Below, in pieces: positions 14,960-22,278 of a stretch of 30,891 bases of DNA. This DNA comes from a virus. The DNA lies in the IMG/VR virus record IMGVR_UViG_3300041411_000163, positions 1-30,891 of that record, one strand, 5' to 3'. A model generated the notes under the pieces. It was given only the letters and a program-made list of their open reading frames with translations. It did not search any database and had not been told where the DNA came from. Position 1 is the first letter of the stretch. Every line of letters begins with the position of its first letter. The position numbers and the translations under genes were made by a program.

Positions 14960-15610
14960 ATGAGCCTGAGTCCCGCACGACAGCACCGCCAGCGCGTCCA
15001 GGCTCAACAGGCCGCCCGTCAGGGCGGCAGTGTTCGCCACGCCAGCGGCTATGAGCTGATGCTGATGCAGCTGAATGAAGACCGCCGCCGCCTCAAGGGC
15101 ATTCAGTCCACCGTGAAGAAGGCGGAAATTAAGGTCGAAGTCCTGCCGAAATACGTTGCCTGGGTGGACGGTGTGCTGGCCGCCGATGGCGCGCAGCAGG
15201 ACGACGTGCTGATGTACGTGATGCTCTGGCGTATTGATGCCGGTGACTATGCCGGTGCGCTTACCATTGGCCGCCACGCATTGAACCACGGCTGGGGAAT
15301 GCCGCAGGGCTTCAACCGCAACGTGCAGACGCTGCTGGCCGAAGAAATGGCCGACGCCGCTAAAAATGCCCTTCAGGCAAAAAACACTTTCGATTCCTCA
15401 CTGCTGCTGCAGACGCTTGATGCAATTGGCGATCGGGACATGCCCGATCAGTCACGCGCGCGCCTGCACAAGTCCATTGGCTGGGTGCTGCGCGAAAGCC
15501 AGCCCGTTTCTGCGCTGAACCATCTGCAACAGGCCATGCAGCTTGATGAACGCTGCGGTGTGAAAAAAGACATTGAGCAGCTGGAGCGGAAAATCCGTAA
15601 CGCCAGCTGA
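14960..15610 (+). CDS. M: Terminase small subunit
   Basis: This 216-aa protein begins 3 nt after the capsid gene. It is highly helical and basic at its N terminus (MSLSPARQHRQRVQ), with the family's conserved region ELMLMQLNEDRRRLKGIQS (about 34-52) and VAWVDGVL further on. In P2 the small subunit gpM recognises cos and works with gpP to make the staggered cut. The likely target here is the repeat-rich region 8709-8844. The C-terminal third contains helical repeats ending in a charged tail. Confidence 0.94.
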   Translation: MSLSPARQHRQRVQAQQAARQGGSVRHASGYELMLMQLNEDRRRLKGIQSTVKKAEIKVEVLPKYVAWVDGVLAADGAQQDDVLMYVMLWRIDAGDYAGALTIGRHALNHGWGMPQGFNRNVQTLLAEEMADAAKNALQAKNTFDSSLLLQTLDAIGDRDMPDQSRARLHKSIGWVLRESQPVSALNHLQQAMQLDERCGVKKDIEQLERKIRNAS

Positions 15611-15709
15611 TAACCGGACGTGCCCACGCGCGGGGCGGCACGGGGTGGCGACAGGCAGCGCCGCATCAAAACCCCGTCCACCGCCCACCTATTCAGGAGT
15701 AACAGAGCA

Positions 15710-16174
15710 ATGGAATTTATCGCGCCACAGAAGGCGACGGGAACGCCGGACATCATCCCCAACAATTCATTCTGGCCGGACGTTGATCTGGCGAAGTTCC
15801 GCAGCGTGATGCGCGTTGACGGCACCGTGACGCCGGAGCGTCTGCGTCAGGTGGTGCTGACCGCGATGGCGGAGGTTAACGCAGAGCTTTATCCATGGCG
15901 TGAGCGGCAGGAGCTGGCCGGGCGTAACAGTCTGGCCGACGTTCCGGCGGAGCGTCTGGCCGGTGTGAGCGTGCGGCTGCATCACTATGAAAATGCGGTG
16001 TGGTGCTGGACGCGCGCGGTGCTGAACGAGCGCTATCAGGATTTTGACGCCACCGCCTCCGCCGTGAAGCGCGGCGAAGAACTGGCTGATGCCAGCGGCG
16101 ACCTGTGGCGCGATGCGCGCTGGGCCGTCAGCCGCGTGCAGGACATGCCGCACTGCACCGTGGAGCTTATCTGA
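15710..16174 (+). CDS. L: Head completion protein
   Basis: This 154-aa protein starts at the ATG at 15710, supported by CAGGAG 10 nt upstream; the in-frame extension to 15620 is arginine-rich and not protein-like. It begins MEFIAPQKATGTPDIIPNNS and contains FWPDVDLAKFRSVMRVDGTV and VTPERLRQVVLTAM, typical of P2 gpL, which caps the packaged head at the connector before tail joining. It ends overlapping the X start (TGATG). The 99 nt before it are GC-rich and non-coding. Confidence 0.94.
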   Translation: MEFIAPQKATGTPDIIPNNSFWPDVDLAKFRSVMRVDGTVTPERLRQVVLTAMAEVNAELYPWRERQELAGRNSLADVPAERLAGVSVRLHHYENAVWCWTRAVLNERYQDFDATASAVKRGEELADASGDLWRDARWAVSRVQDMPHCTVELI

Positions 16175-16377
16175 TGAAAGTGCGTGCGCAGCAGTATGAC
16201 ACGGTGGACGCACTCTGCTGGCGTCACTACGGGCGCACGCAGGGCATGACGGAACAGGTGCTGCAGGCAAATCCGGGGCTGGCGGAGCGCGGCCCCCTCT
16301 TACCGCACGGGCTGGAGGTGGAATTGCCGGACGTGACAGCGACGGCCACCGTGCAGGCCGTCCAGCTTTGGGACTGA
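16174..16377 (+). CDS. X: Tail protein X (LysM-like)
   Basis: This 67-aa protein starts at 16174, overlapping the L stop by 1 nt. The sequence MKVRAQQYDTVDALCWRHYG and the later GLAERGPLLPHGLEVELPD form the short LysM-like fold of the P2 gpX family, a minor tail component needed for infectivity and thought to sit near the tail tip. It has the usual family length. The nearby lysis genes make this the standard L-X-Y-K order. Confidence 0.94.
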   Translation: MKVRAQQYDTVDALCWRHYGRTQGMTEQVLQANPGLAERGPLLPHGLEVELPDVTATATVQAVQLWD

Positions 16378-16380
16378 ATC

Positions 16381-16593
16381 ATGTGGGAAAAAATCAGCAC
16401 CTTTTTAACCTGGTGCATTGCGGTGGTGATGGCGTGGCTGGGCGGCATGGACCTGAAGGACGTGTCCACCGTGGCCGGTGTGTTAATCGGCCTGCTGATG
16501 GCGCTTATCAGCTGGTATTACAAACACAAAACTTACCAGCTGCTGGCAAGCGGGCGCATCACGCGGGGGGAATATGAATCTGCAGACCGTTAA
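16381..16593 (+). CDS. Y: Holin
   Basis: This 70-aa membrane protein has two hydrophobic segments (about 7-22, FLTWCIAVVMAWLGG; 29-45, VAGVLIGLLMALISWYY) and the family signature WYYKHKTYQLLASGRITRGE before the C terminus. This fits the class II type holins found in P2/HP1-like phages. It should assemble in the inner membrane and, when triggered, depolarise it, releasing the tethered endolysin. It is 3 nt after X and overlaps the endolysin gene by 20 nt. Confidence 0.9.
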   Translation: MWEKISTFLTWCIAVVMAWLGGMDLKDVSTVAGVLIGLLMALISWYYKHKTYQLLASGRITRGEYESADR

Positions 16594-17083
16594 GCGGTGC
16601 GCCGTGGGCGTGGTGCTGGCGCTGGCCGCATCAATGCCCGGCTTTCAGCAGCTGCACACCTCCGTTGAGGGGCTGCGTCTGATTGCCGACTATGAGGGCT
16701 GCCGCCTGCAGCCGTACCAGTGCAGCGCGGGAAAGTGGACCGACGGGATCGGCAACACGTCCGGCGTGGTGCCGGGTAAGTCCATCACGGAACGGCAGGC
16801 GGCGGGGAATTTCATCACCAATGTGTTACGCACTGAGGCGGCACTGGCGCGCTGCGTGGCGGTTTCCATGCCGCAGCAGGTTTATGACGCGCTGGTGTCG
16901 CTGGCGTTTAATGTCGGCACCGGCAGCGTGTGCGGCTCCACGATGGTGTCGCTGCTGAAAAAGGGTAAATGGCGCGAGGCGTGTTATCAGCTGCCACGCT
17001 GGGTGTACGTGAAAGGCGTATTCAATCAGGGGCTGGATAACCGGCGCGGGCGTGAACTGGCATGGTGCCTTAAAGGAGTCTGA
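16574..17083 (+). CDS. K: SAR endolysin (GH24 lysozyme, P1-Lyz type)
   Basis: This 169-aa muramidase has an N-terminal signal-arrest-release segment (about 9-24, weakly hydrophobic with small residues). The catalytic triad follows the E-8aa-C-5aa-T layout: E41, C50, T56 in YEGCRLQPYQCSAGKWTDG. C9 in the SAR segment, C43 and C50 parallel P1 Lyz (C13, C44, C51), where the membrane cysteine swaps a disulphide to free the catalytic cysteine once the protein leaves the membrane. The same activation is therefore likely. VSLAFNVGTG and GLDNRRGRELAWCLKG are standard GH24 segments. Confidence 0.95.
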   Translation: MNLQTVKRCAVGVVLALAASMPGFQQLHTSVEGLRLIADYEGCRLQPYQCSAGKWTDGIGNTSGVVPGKSITERQAAGNFITNVLRTEAALARCVAVSMPQQVYDALVSLAFNVGTGSVCGSTMVSLLKKGKWREACYQLPRWVYVKGVFNQGLDNRRGRELAWCLKGV

Positions 17084-17084
17084 A

Positions 17085-17459
17085 ATGCAGATGGTTAAAA
17101 AATGGTGGTTTACGGCGTTACTCACCGTCCTGCTGACGCTGGTCAGTATCAGTCACGGCAGCTTTGCGGGCTATCCGCTGGCGGTGCTGCTTTGGGCGGA
17201 GTTTATCGCATGGGCTTTCATCGGTTTTTCCGGGCTGTGCTGCGCTGCAGCTTTTACCGGCGGGGAGCGTAAACGGGTATTTGCCTGGCTGCTGAGGTTT
17301 GCGCAGCTGGCTGACCGCGTGCCGCTCAGGTGGTATCACCGCGTAGTTATCGCAGTGGTGATGTGGACAGCGGGATGGCAGCTGACGGTGCTCATGAGCC
17401 TGAACGCCTTGTTTTATCGCTGGATGATCAGGCCAGAGCTTAAGCAGGCAGCGGCATGA
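17085..17459 (+). CDS. lysA: LysA-like lysis-timing membrane protein
   Basis: This 124-aa protein starts at the ATG at 17085 preceded by AAAGGAG; starting at 17052 would overlap K by 32 nt. There are at least three hydrophobic segments (about 9-22, 30-57 and 86-110), with basic linkers such as GGERKR and LADRVPLRWYHR. P2 LysA has the same position and character and delays lysis, acting as an antiholin. It begins 1 nt after the endolysin stop and overlaps lysB by 4 nt. Confidence 0.85.
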   Translation: MQMVKKWWFTALLTVLLTLVSISHGSFAGYPLAVLLWAEFIAWAFIGFSGLCCAAAFTGGERKRVFAWLLRFAQLADRVPLRWYHRVVIAVVMWTAGWQLTVLMSLNALFYRWMIRPELKQAAA

Positions 17460-17884
17460 CGCGCGCACTGGCAGTTATCGTGCTGATCCTGCTGCTTGTC
17501 ACCGGCGTGCAGTCTTACCGGCTGAGCAGCGCCCACGGCAGGATTGATGCGCAGCAGACCACCATTGAGGGCCAGGGCAAAAAGCTGAGTCAGAAAAACA
17601 GCCAGCTGATTGCCCTGAATATCCTGACGCAGACCAGCAGCCAGGCGCAGACGCAGCTTTACGCCGCCGCCGAACGCAACAGCCAGATGCTGCGTGACCG
17701 GCAGCGAAAGATTGAGGAACTGAAACGTGAAAATGAAGACCTTCGCCGCTGGAGCGATACCGCTTTGCCTGATCCTGTTGTCCGGCTGCGCCAGCGATCG
17801 GCCCTCTCAGGAGGTGAATCTTACCGTGAGTGGCTGTCCCAAAATCACCCGCTGCCAGCTGGACCCGGCCTCGCCGCGAAGTAA
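17456..17884 (+). CDS. lysB: Rz-like inner-membrane spanin
   Basis: This 142-aa protein has one N-terminal membrane anchor (about 4-20, ALAVIVLILLLVTGVQS), then a long periplasmic coiled coil rich in Q, K and E (GKKLSQKNSQL ... RQRKIEELKRENEDLRRW) and a proline-containing tail. This is the i-spanin design: with the outer-membrane lipoprotein encoded inside it, it fuses inner and outer membranes at the end of lysis. ALPDPVVRLRQR is a common spanin end segment. It starts 4 nt inside lysA (ATGAC). Confidence 0.92.
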   Translation: MTRALAVIVLILLLVTGVQSYRLSSAHGRIDAQQTTIEGQGKKLSQKNSQLIALNILTQTSSQAQTQLYAAAERNSQMLRDRQRKIEELKRENEDLRRWSDTALPDPVVRLRQRSALSGGESYREWLSQNHPLPAGPGLAAK

Positions 17885-18017
17885 CGGCGATCTGAATGCC
17901 CTGCTGGATGAAACCGAGGCAGCCTGGGCGGCGTGCGCGGATAAGGTCGATACCATCATCAGCTGTCAGGAAAAAGACGATGAACAAGCCGCAGTCCTTA
18001 CGCAGCGCCCTGAATAA
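17727..18017 (+). CDS. lysC: Rz1-like outer-membrane lipoprotein spanin, nested in lysB
   Basis: This 96-aa protein in another frame begins inside lysB. The signal peptide FAAGAIPLCLILLSGC ends in a lipobox (LSGC), so the mature protein starts at C21 as a lipoprotein; a short periplasmic part follows with cysteines that may link dimers. Start is GTG 17727 (with GAGG at workable spacing) or ATG 17733, which gives a normal signal peptide too. It partners LysB. Its end runs 38 nt into gene R. Confidence 0.9.
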   Translation: MKMKTFAAGAIPLCLILLSGCASDRPSQEVNLTVSGCPKITRCQLDPASPRSNGDLNALLDETEAAWAACADKVDTIISCQEKDDEQAAVLTQRPE

Positions 18018-18420
18018 GTCGGTCCAGTATGTGGCCGACAACCCGGACCGCCTGCACCTGTTCGTGGACAGCGGCCAGCTGGTCGCCACGTCCGCCGCGT
18101 CCCTGTCGTGGGAGTATCGCTACACCCTGAACGTGGTGATCACCGACTTTACCGGCGACCAGAACCTGCTGATGGCCCCGGTGCTTTTGTGGCTGCGGCA
18201 AAATCAGCCCGACGCGCTGCAGAACAGCGAAGCGCGCGAAAGGCTGTTTTCGTTTGAGGTCGATATTCTGGGGAATGACCGCTGCGACATCAGTATGGAC
18301 CTGAAGCTGACCGAGCGCGTGGTAGCAACCACTGTAGACGGTAAAGTCAGCATTGAGGCGATGTCCGAGCCGGACGCGCCGGAGGAAGTCTGGACGGTGA
18401 AACGTGGCAGAACTGCATGA
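17980..18420 (+). CDS. R: Tail completion protein R
   Basis: This 146-aa protein starts at the ATG at 17980, with AGGA 8 nt upstream; the upstream in-frame extension is only the nested lysC region. It begins MNKPQSLRSALNKSVQYVAD and contains RLHLFVDSGQLVATSAASLS and FEVDILGNDRCDISMDLKLTE, hallmarks of P2 gpR. With S it finishes the proximal end of the tail so that it can join the head. It overlaps S by 17 nt. Confidence 0.94.
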   Translation: MNKPQSLRSALNKSVQYVADNPDRLHLFVDSGQLVATSAASLSWEYRYTLNVVITDFTGDQNLLMAPVLLWLRQNQPDALQNSEARERLFSFEVDILGNDRCDISMDLKLTERVVATTVDGKVSIEAMSEPDAPEEVWTVKRGRTA

Positions 18421-18853
18421 AGTGGATGCATGGCTGGCGGCGCTGCTGTCACAGCTGGAGCCTGCCGCCCGGAAAAAGATGCTGCGCGAGGTGGCACGCG
18501 ACGTGCGCCGCATTCAGCAGGCAAACATCACTGCGCAGCGCTCGCCTGACGGCACCGCATGGGAGCCGCGCCGCGTCAGTGCCCGCAGTAAAAAGGGCCG
18601 CATCCGTCGCGGCATGTTTGCGAAGCTGAAAACAGCGAAGTATCTGAAGGCGCAGGCTGGCGCGGACGCCGCTGAGGTTGCCTTTGTGCCGGGGGTTCAG
18701 AAGCTGGCCCGCGTCCATCACTACGGCCTGCGGGATCGGGTAAGCCGTCGCGGACCGATGGTGAAATATGCGGAACGTCCGCTGCTGGGCGTGAACGGCG
18801 ACGTGGAAAACACGGTGCGTGAAACCCTCCTGCGGTGGTTAAGTGAAACTTAG
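18404..18853 (+). CDS. S: Tail completion protein S (virion morphogenesis)
   Basis: This 149-aa protein starts with GTG inside the R gene. It is basic (ARDVRRIQQANITAQR) and contains SPDGTAWEPRR and ARVHHYGLRDRVSRRG, the conserved segments of the P2 gpS family. It acts with R in completing the tail. It is the last gene of the rightward operon begun at O. Its stop codon lies in a GTGAAAC-TTA-GTTTCAC palindrome shared with the 3' end of the inverted accessory gene, only 2 nt away. Confidence 0.94.
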   Translation: MAELHEVDAWLAALLSQLEPAARKKMLREVARDVRRIQQANITAQRSPDGTAWEPRRVSARSKKGRIRRGMFAKLKTAKYLKAQAGADAAEVAFVPGVQKLARVHHYGLRDRVSRRGPMVKYAERPLLGVNGDVENTVRETLLRWLSET

Positions 18854-18859
18854 TTTCAC
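18843..18859. terminator. Palindrome spanning the S and accessory-gene stop codons
   Basis: GTGAAAC (18843-18849), loop TTA, GTTTCAC (18853-18859). An outer inverted pair, TTAAGTG and CACTTAA (about 18839-18845 and 18866-18872), extends the symmetry. It sits between two converging genes. There is no T-run, so intrinsic termination is uncertain. Confidence 0.4.
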
Positions 18860-19749
18860 AAACGCCACTTAACTACTTTGCTTAAAGGGTGGTTGCTTTT
18901 AGCCCATCTGGCTAGATCACCTATTATCCCTTTTTCATCAAGAAAAATATCAGCAGTATATGGACTGATATAAGGGGACATTTCGCTAACAGGAACATCA
19001 TGCTTTATGAGTTCATCTCTGAACTCATAATTCCAGTTTGCAAGAGCTGCGATTTTTAAGGCTACATTTGTGTTCTTTAACTTATGGTAAATTTTTTTGG
19101 CATCATCCAGTTTACATCTCTCCCCTAAAGTAACGCTCATTATTGCTTCAAGAGGTATGTCCATTGTGTAGATGTCATATTTATTACCTGAAGTTTTGAT
19201 CCGCTTGCAGTCCTTTAATGATCGAGCTAAACGCCACTCTTTTTCATAATTCCATATATTTGATTTAGCGCATAGCTCTGAAATTGGTAAGGGTTCACCG
19301 CTTAGAAAGTAATCCATATGCAATTTAGGTCTGTTCTGAATATATTCAATCTCAAATGCACCTTGGAAAAACTCATGGAATTCGTCGAATTCAATTACAG
19401 CGCCAGAGTACTCACACGCATAATGCGCCCACATCAAATGAGAGCTTTGATTTTTTGTAATGCATAACATACCTACTGTACTGTCAATTTTCGATCTCAA
19501 TTCACGAGCATAAACATCATTGCAATTATCATGAGTGAATTCTGATGGAAGTAAGTATTTCTTTATATCTCTGGTTTGAGAAAGCACATCAAAACGCAAC
19601 TCGATATTTCCCTCCATCCCAATGTGCGGGTTATAAACTTCAACAGCAAGTTCGAATGGATCATTAAAAGCCCCTGGCTGAGTAAGGCGGATACTTCCTG
19701 CAAGGATTTTCTGAAGCGTGTCAATGCTGACGTATTTATAGAAGGACAT
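18856..19749 (-). CDS. DUF2971 accessory protein (candidate defence/exclusion gene)
   Basis: This 297-aa protein starts at the ATG at 19749 with CAGGT upstream; a TTG-initiated form reaching 19803 would run through the Ogr site and is rejected. DUF2971 landmarks are present in order: MSFYKYVS start, LTQPGAFNDPFE (22-33), GMLCITKNQSSHLMWAHYA (93-111), GAVIEFD (116-122) and NYEKEWR (167-173). No signal or membrane segment. The biochemical role of DUF2971 is not settled to my knowledge. The gene is AT-rich, inverted, and sits exactly between S and V, where P2 carries the non-essential orf30, so it is cargo. Its promoter must lie close to or within the Ogr-site region of V. Confidence 0.82.
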   Translation of the reverse strand: MSFYKYVSIDTLQKILAGSIRLTQPGAFNDPFELAVEVYNPHIGMEGNIELRFDVLSQTRDIKKYLLPSEFTHDNCNDVYARELRSKIDSTVGMLCITKNQSSHLMWAHYACEYSGAVIEFDEFHEFFQGAFEIEYIQNRPKLHMDYFLSGEPLPISELCAKSNIWNYEKEWRLARSLKDCKRIKTSGNKYDIYTMDIPLEAIMSVTLGERCKLDDAKKIYHKLKNTNVALKIAALANWNYEFRDELIKHDVPVSEMSPYISPYTADIFLDEKGIIGDLARWAKSNHPLSKVVKWRL

Positions 19750-19772
19750 TGCCGACCTGCTTTGTAGTGACG

Positions 19773-19792
19773 TTGTGTGAGTCTCCACACAA
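19773..19792. promoter_or_regulatory. Ogr/Delta activator site upstream of V
   Basis: TTGTGTGAGTCTCCACACAA is a perfect 7-bp inverted repeat over a 6-bp centre and satisfies TGT-N12-ACA. Its centre lies 55.5 bp from the V start codon and 33.5 bp from the DUF2971 start codon on the other side, so it marks the start of the V-G late operon and may also influence the accessory gene. Confidence 0.87.
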
Positions 19793-19837
19793 TACCATGT
19801 CAATGATTGCTTTCAATTTTGAAGGCATCTTTCCTGC

Positions 19838-20416
19838 ATGAACGAAAAAATGACTGAAATTATGCGCCTTATCACCAACCTGATCCGCACCGGCACCGTC
19901 TCCGAAGTGGACCCGGTGAACTGGCTGTGCCGGGTGAAAACGGGCGACCTCGAAACCAACTGGATCAACTGGCTCACCCTGCGCGCCGGTAATACACGCA
20001 CATGGTGGAAGCCCACCGTGGGGGAACAGGTCATGCTGCTGAGCCTGGGCGGCAACCTCGAAACTGCCTTTGCGCTACCTGCCATCTATTCCGAAGCCTA
20101 CCCGCCGCCTGACTACTCGGAAGACGGCACCACTACCGTGTTTAAGGACGGCGGCTGGTTTCAGTACGAGCCGGAAACCGGCCAGCTGCTGATAAAGAAT
20201 ATAAAAAGCGTGCGCATTGAAGCGGCAGACGGCATTCAGCTGATCACCGACGCGCTGGGGATAGAAGCCAGCCAGACCCGGATTAACAGTGACACCACGA
20301 TAAACGGTGATGTGACCCACGGCGGCGGTTCAATGAGTTCAAACGGCGTAATTGCTGACAAGCACTTGCATGACGGGGTTAAGAAAGGCAGCGATATGTC
20401 AGGAGGCCCGCAGTGA
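19838..20416 (+). CDS. V: Baseplate spike protein V
   Basis: This 192-aa protein matches the P2 gpV family, the trimeric membrane-piercing spike at the tail tip. Typical segments are LIRTGTVSEVDPVNWLCRV (about 15-33), TNWINWLTLRAGNTRTWWKP and VGEQVMLLSLGG (60-75); the later part is beta-helical with short repeats (IRIEAADGIQLITDA). The end, ADKHLHDGV, includes an HxH-like pair that may bind the tip iron, as in P2. An in-frame ATG at 19850 is an alternative start. It overlaps W by 4 nt. Confidence 0.95.
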   Translation: MNEKMTEIMRLITNLIRTGTVSEVDPVNWLCRVKTGDLETNWINWLTLRAGNTRTWWKPTVGEQVMLLSLGGNLETAFALPAIYSEAYPPPDYSEDGTTTVFKDGGWFQYEPETGQLLIKNIKSVRIEAADGIQLITDALGIEASQTRINSDTTINGDVTHGGGSMSSNGVIADKHLHDGVKKGSDMSGGPQ

Positions 20417-20769
20417 AGTATCTCGGCATGAACCGCGACACCGGCGAAGCTATTACCGACATCGAACACATTCGCCAGAGCGTGCGCGACATCCTGATCA
20501 CCCCGGAAGGCAGCCGCATTGCCCGGCGTGGTTACGGCTCGCTGCTGTCGGTGCTGATTGACCAGCCGCAGAACGACGTGATCCGCCTGCAGGTCATGGC
20601 GGCGGTGTATGTCGCCATCAGCCGCTGGGAGCCTCGCGTAAAGCTGAGCACCGTGAACCTTACCAGCGACTTTGACGGCTCTATGGTGGTTGAAATGAAC
20701 GGTCAGCGGGACGACGGCTCGCCGGTTGCTATGTCTGTACCAACGGGGGTGAACAGTGGCGGTAATTGA
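20413..20769 (+). CDS. W: Baseplate wedge protein W (gp25-like)
   Basis: This 118-aa protein starts with GTG overlapping the V stop (GTGA). It is a gp25/lysozyme-like wedge component: the conserved HIRQSVRDILITPEGSRIAR-type region (about 17-36) and YGSLLSVLIDQP (40-51) are clear. It joins J and I in the wedge that changes shape when the sheath contracts. Full length, no anomalies. It overlaps J by 14 nt. Confidence 0.95.
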   Translation: MKYLGMNRDTGEAITDIEHIRQSVRDILITPEGSRIARRGYGSLLSVLIDQPQNDVIRLQVMAAVYVAISRWEPRVKLSTVNLTSDFDGSMVVEMNGQRDDGSPVAMSVPTGVNSGGN

Positions 20770-21670
20770 TCTTTCCCAGCTGCCTGCGCCGCAGATTATT
20801 GAGGTGCCGGACTTTGAGGCGCTGCTGGCAGAGCGTAAAGAGGCGCTGATTGCGCTTTATCCGGCGGATGAACAGGCCGCCATGCGCCGCGTGCTGGCGC
20901 TGGAGTCTGAACCGATTGTGAAAAGCCTGCAGGAGAACATTTACCGGGAAATCCTGCTGCGCCAGCGCATCAACGAGGCGGCGCAGGCGGTAATGGTGGC
21001 CTACGCCATCGGCAGCGATCTGGACCAGCTGGCCGCACGCAGTAATGTGCAGCGCCTGATCGTGACCCCTGCTGACCCGGACGCGGTGCCGCCGGTGGAT
21101 GCGGAAATGGAATCAGACGACGCACTGCGCGTGCGCGTGCCGGAGGCGTTTGAGGGGCTGAGCGTGGCCGGACCGACGGGCGCGTATGAGTTCCACGCAA
21201 AAAGCGCGGATGGCCGGGTGCAGGACGTGTCCGCGACCAGCCCGTCACCGGCGACGGTACTGATCACCGTCCTGAGCCGTGAAGGCGACGGCACGGCGGC
21301 AGCGGATTTGCTGACTACAGTGGACGTCGCGCTGAGCGCAGACAGCGTGCGCCCGGTGGCCGACCGCGTGACGGTTCAGGGGGCGACAATCCGCAGCTAT
21401 AGCGTGAAGGCCAGGCTGCACCTGTTCGACGGCGTGGCCGCCGGTCCCTGCCTTGAGGCGGCAAACGCGAAGTTGGCCGCTTACCTGACCGAGCAGAAAA
21501 AGCTGGGCCGCAGCGTGCGGCGTGAGTCATACGGGGCGGTGATGCGCGTGGCCGGTGTGGACTGGGTGGAAATCACTGAACCGGCGCAGGACATCATCAT
21601 GGACCGCACGCAGGCGGGCTACTGCACCGGCACAGACATTTCCGTAGCGGGCGATCAGGGGGTGACATGA
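20756..21670 (+). CDS. J: Baseplate assembly protein J
   Basis: This 304-aa protein starts with GTG (GTGGCGGTAATT) inside W. Baseplate_J family features include LSQLPAPQIIEVPDFEALLA at the start, REILLRQRINEAAQAVMVA (about 62-80), YAIGSDLDQLAARSNVQR and the later GPTGAYEFHAKSADGRV. It forms the edge of the baseplate with W and I. It overlaps the I start by 4 nt (ATGA), in keeping with a coupled V-W-J-I unit. Confidence 0.96.
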   Translation: MAVIDLSQLPAPQIIEVPDFEALLAERKEALIALYPADEQAAMRRVLALESEPIVKSLQENIYREILLRQRINEAAQAVMVAYAIGSDLDQLAARSNVQRLIVTPADPDAVPPVDAEMESDDALRVRVPEAFEGLSVAGPTGAYEFHAKSADGRVQDVSATSPSPATVLITVLSREGDGTAAADLLTTVDVALSADSVRPVADRVTVQGATIRSYSVKARLHLFDGVAAGPCLEAANAKLAAYLTEQKKLGRSVRRESYGAVMRVAGVDWVEITEPAQDIIMDRTQAGYCTGTDISVAGDQGVT

Positions 21671-22278
21671 GCAACAGCAGCCTGATGCCGCCCGGTTCGT
21701 CTGCGCTTGAGCGCCGCCTGGCAGAAGCCTGCAGCGGCATTTCCGGGCTGAGCGTGCCGCTGCGCGACTTATGGAACCCGGCCACCTGCCCGGTGAGCTT
21801 TCTGCCCTATCTGGCCTGGGCGTTTTCGGTGGACCGCTGGGACGAAAGCTGGGCGGAAAGCGTCAAGCGGCAGGTGGTGAGCGATGCGTTTTACATTCAT
21901 CAGCACAAGGGCACCATCAGCGCCATCCGTCGCGTGGTTGAGCCGTTCGGCTTCCTGATCCGCGTTATTGAGTGGTGGAAAAACGGTGAAGCGCCGGGCA
22001 CGTTCCGACTGGACATCGGCGTGCAGGACCAGGGCATAACTGAAGAAACCTACGCGGAACTTGAGCGGCTGATAAGCGATGCGAAGCCGTGCAGCCGTCA
22101 CCTGCTGGGCATGTCCATCAACCTGCAGAGTGGCGGGACGTTGTTCACCGGCGCGGGCAGCTATGACGGTGACGATCTCACCGTCTACCCCTACACCCCG
22201 GACATTATCTCCGTCGGCGGCCAGAGCTACACGGGCGCGGCGGTTCACGTTATCGACCTGATGGAAGTGGGACCATGA
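21667..22278 (+). CDS. I: Tail protein I (baseplate)
   Basis: This 203-aa protein belongs to the Tail_P2_I family: SSLMPPGSSALERRLAEACS at the start, then PATCPVSFLPYLAWAFSVDR (about 37-56) and the family-typical HQHKGTISAIRRVVEPFGF (77-95). It connects the wedge to the tail fibre H. It overlaps H by 4 nt. The DNA here is still GC-rich like the rest of the structural block, unlike the second half of H just downstream. Confidence 0.95.
   Translation: MSNSSLMPPGSSALERRLAEACSGISGLSVPLRDLWNPATCPVSFLPYLAWAFSVDRWDESWAESVKRQVVSDAFYIHQHKGTISAIRRVVEPFGFLIRVIEWWKNGEAPGTFRLDIGVQDQGITEETYAELERLISDAKPCSRHLLGMSINLQSGGTLFTGAGSYDGDDLTVYPYTPDIISVGGQSYTGAAVHVIDLMEVGP

Noticed and set aside
19750-19803. TTG-initiated extension of the DUF2971 protein
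   Set aside because: It would cover the Ogr palindrome and precede the typical MSFYKYV start.
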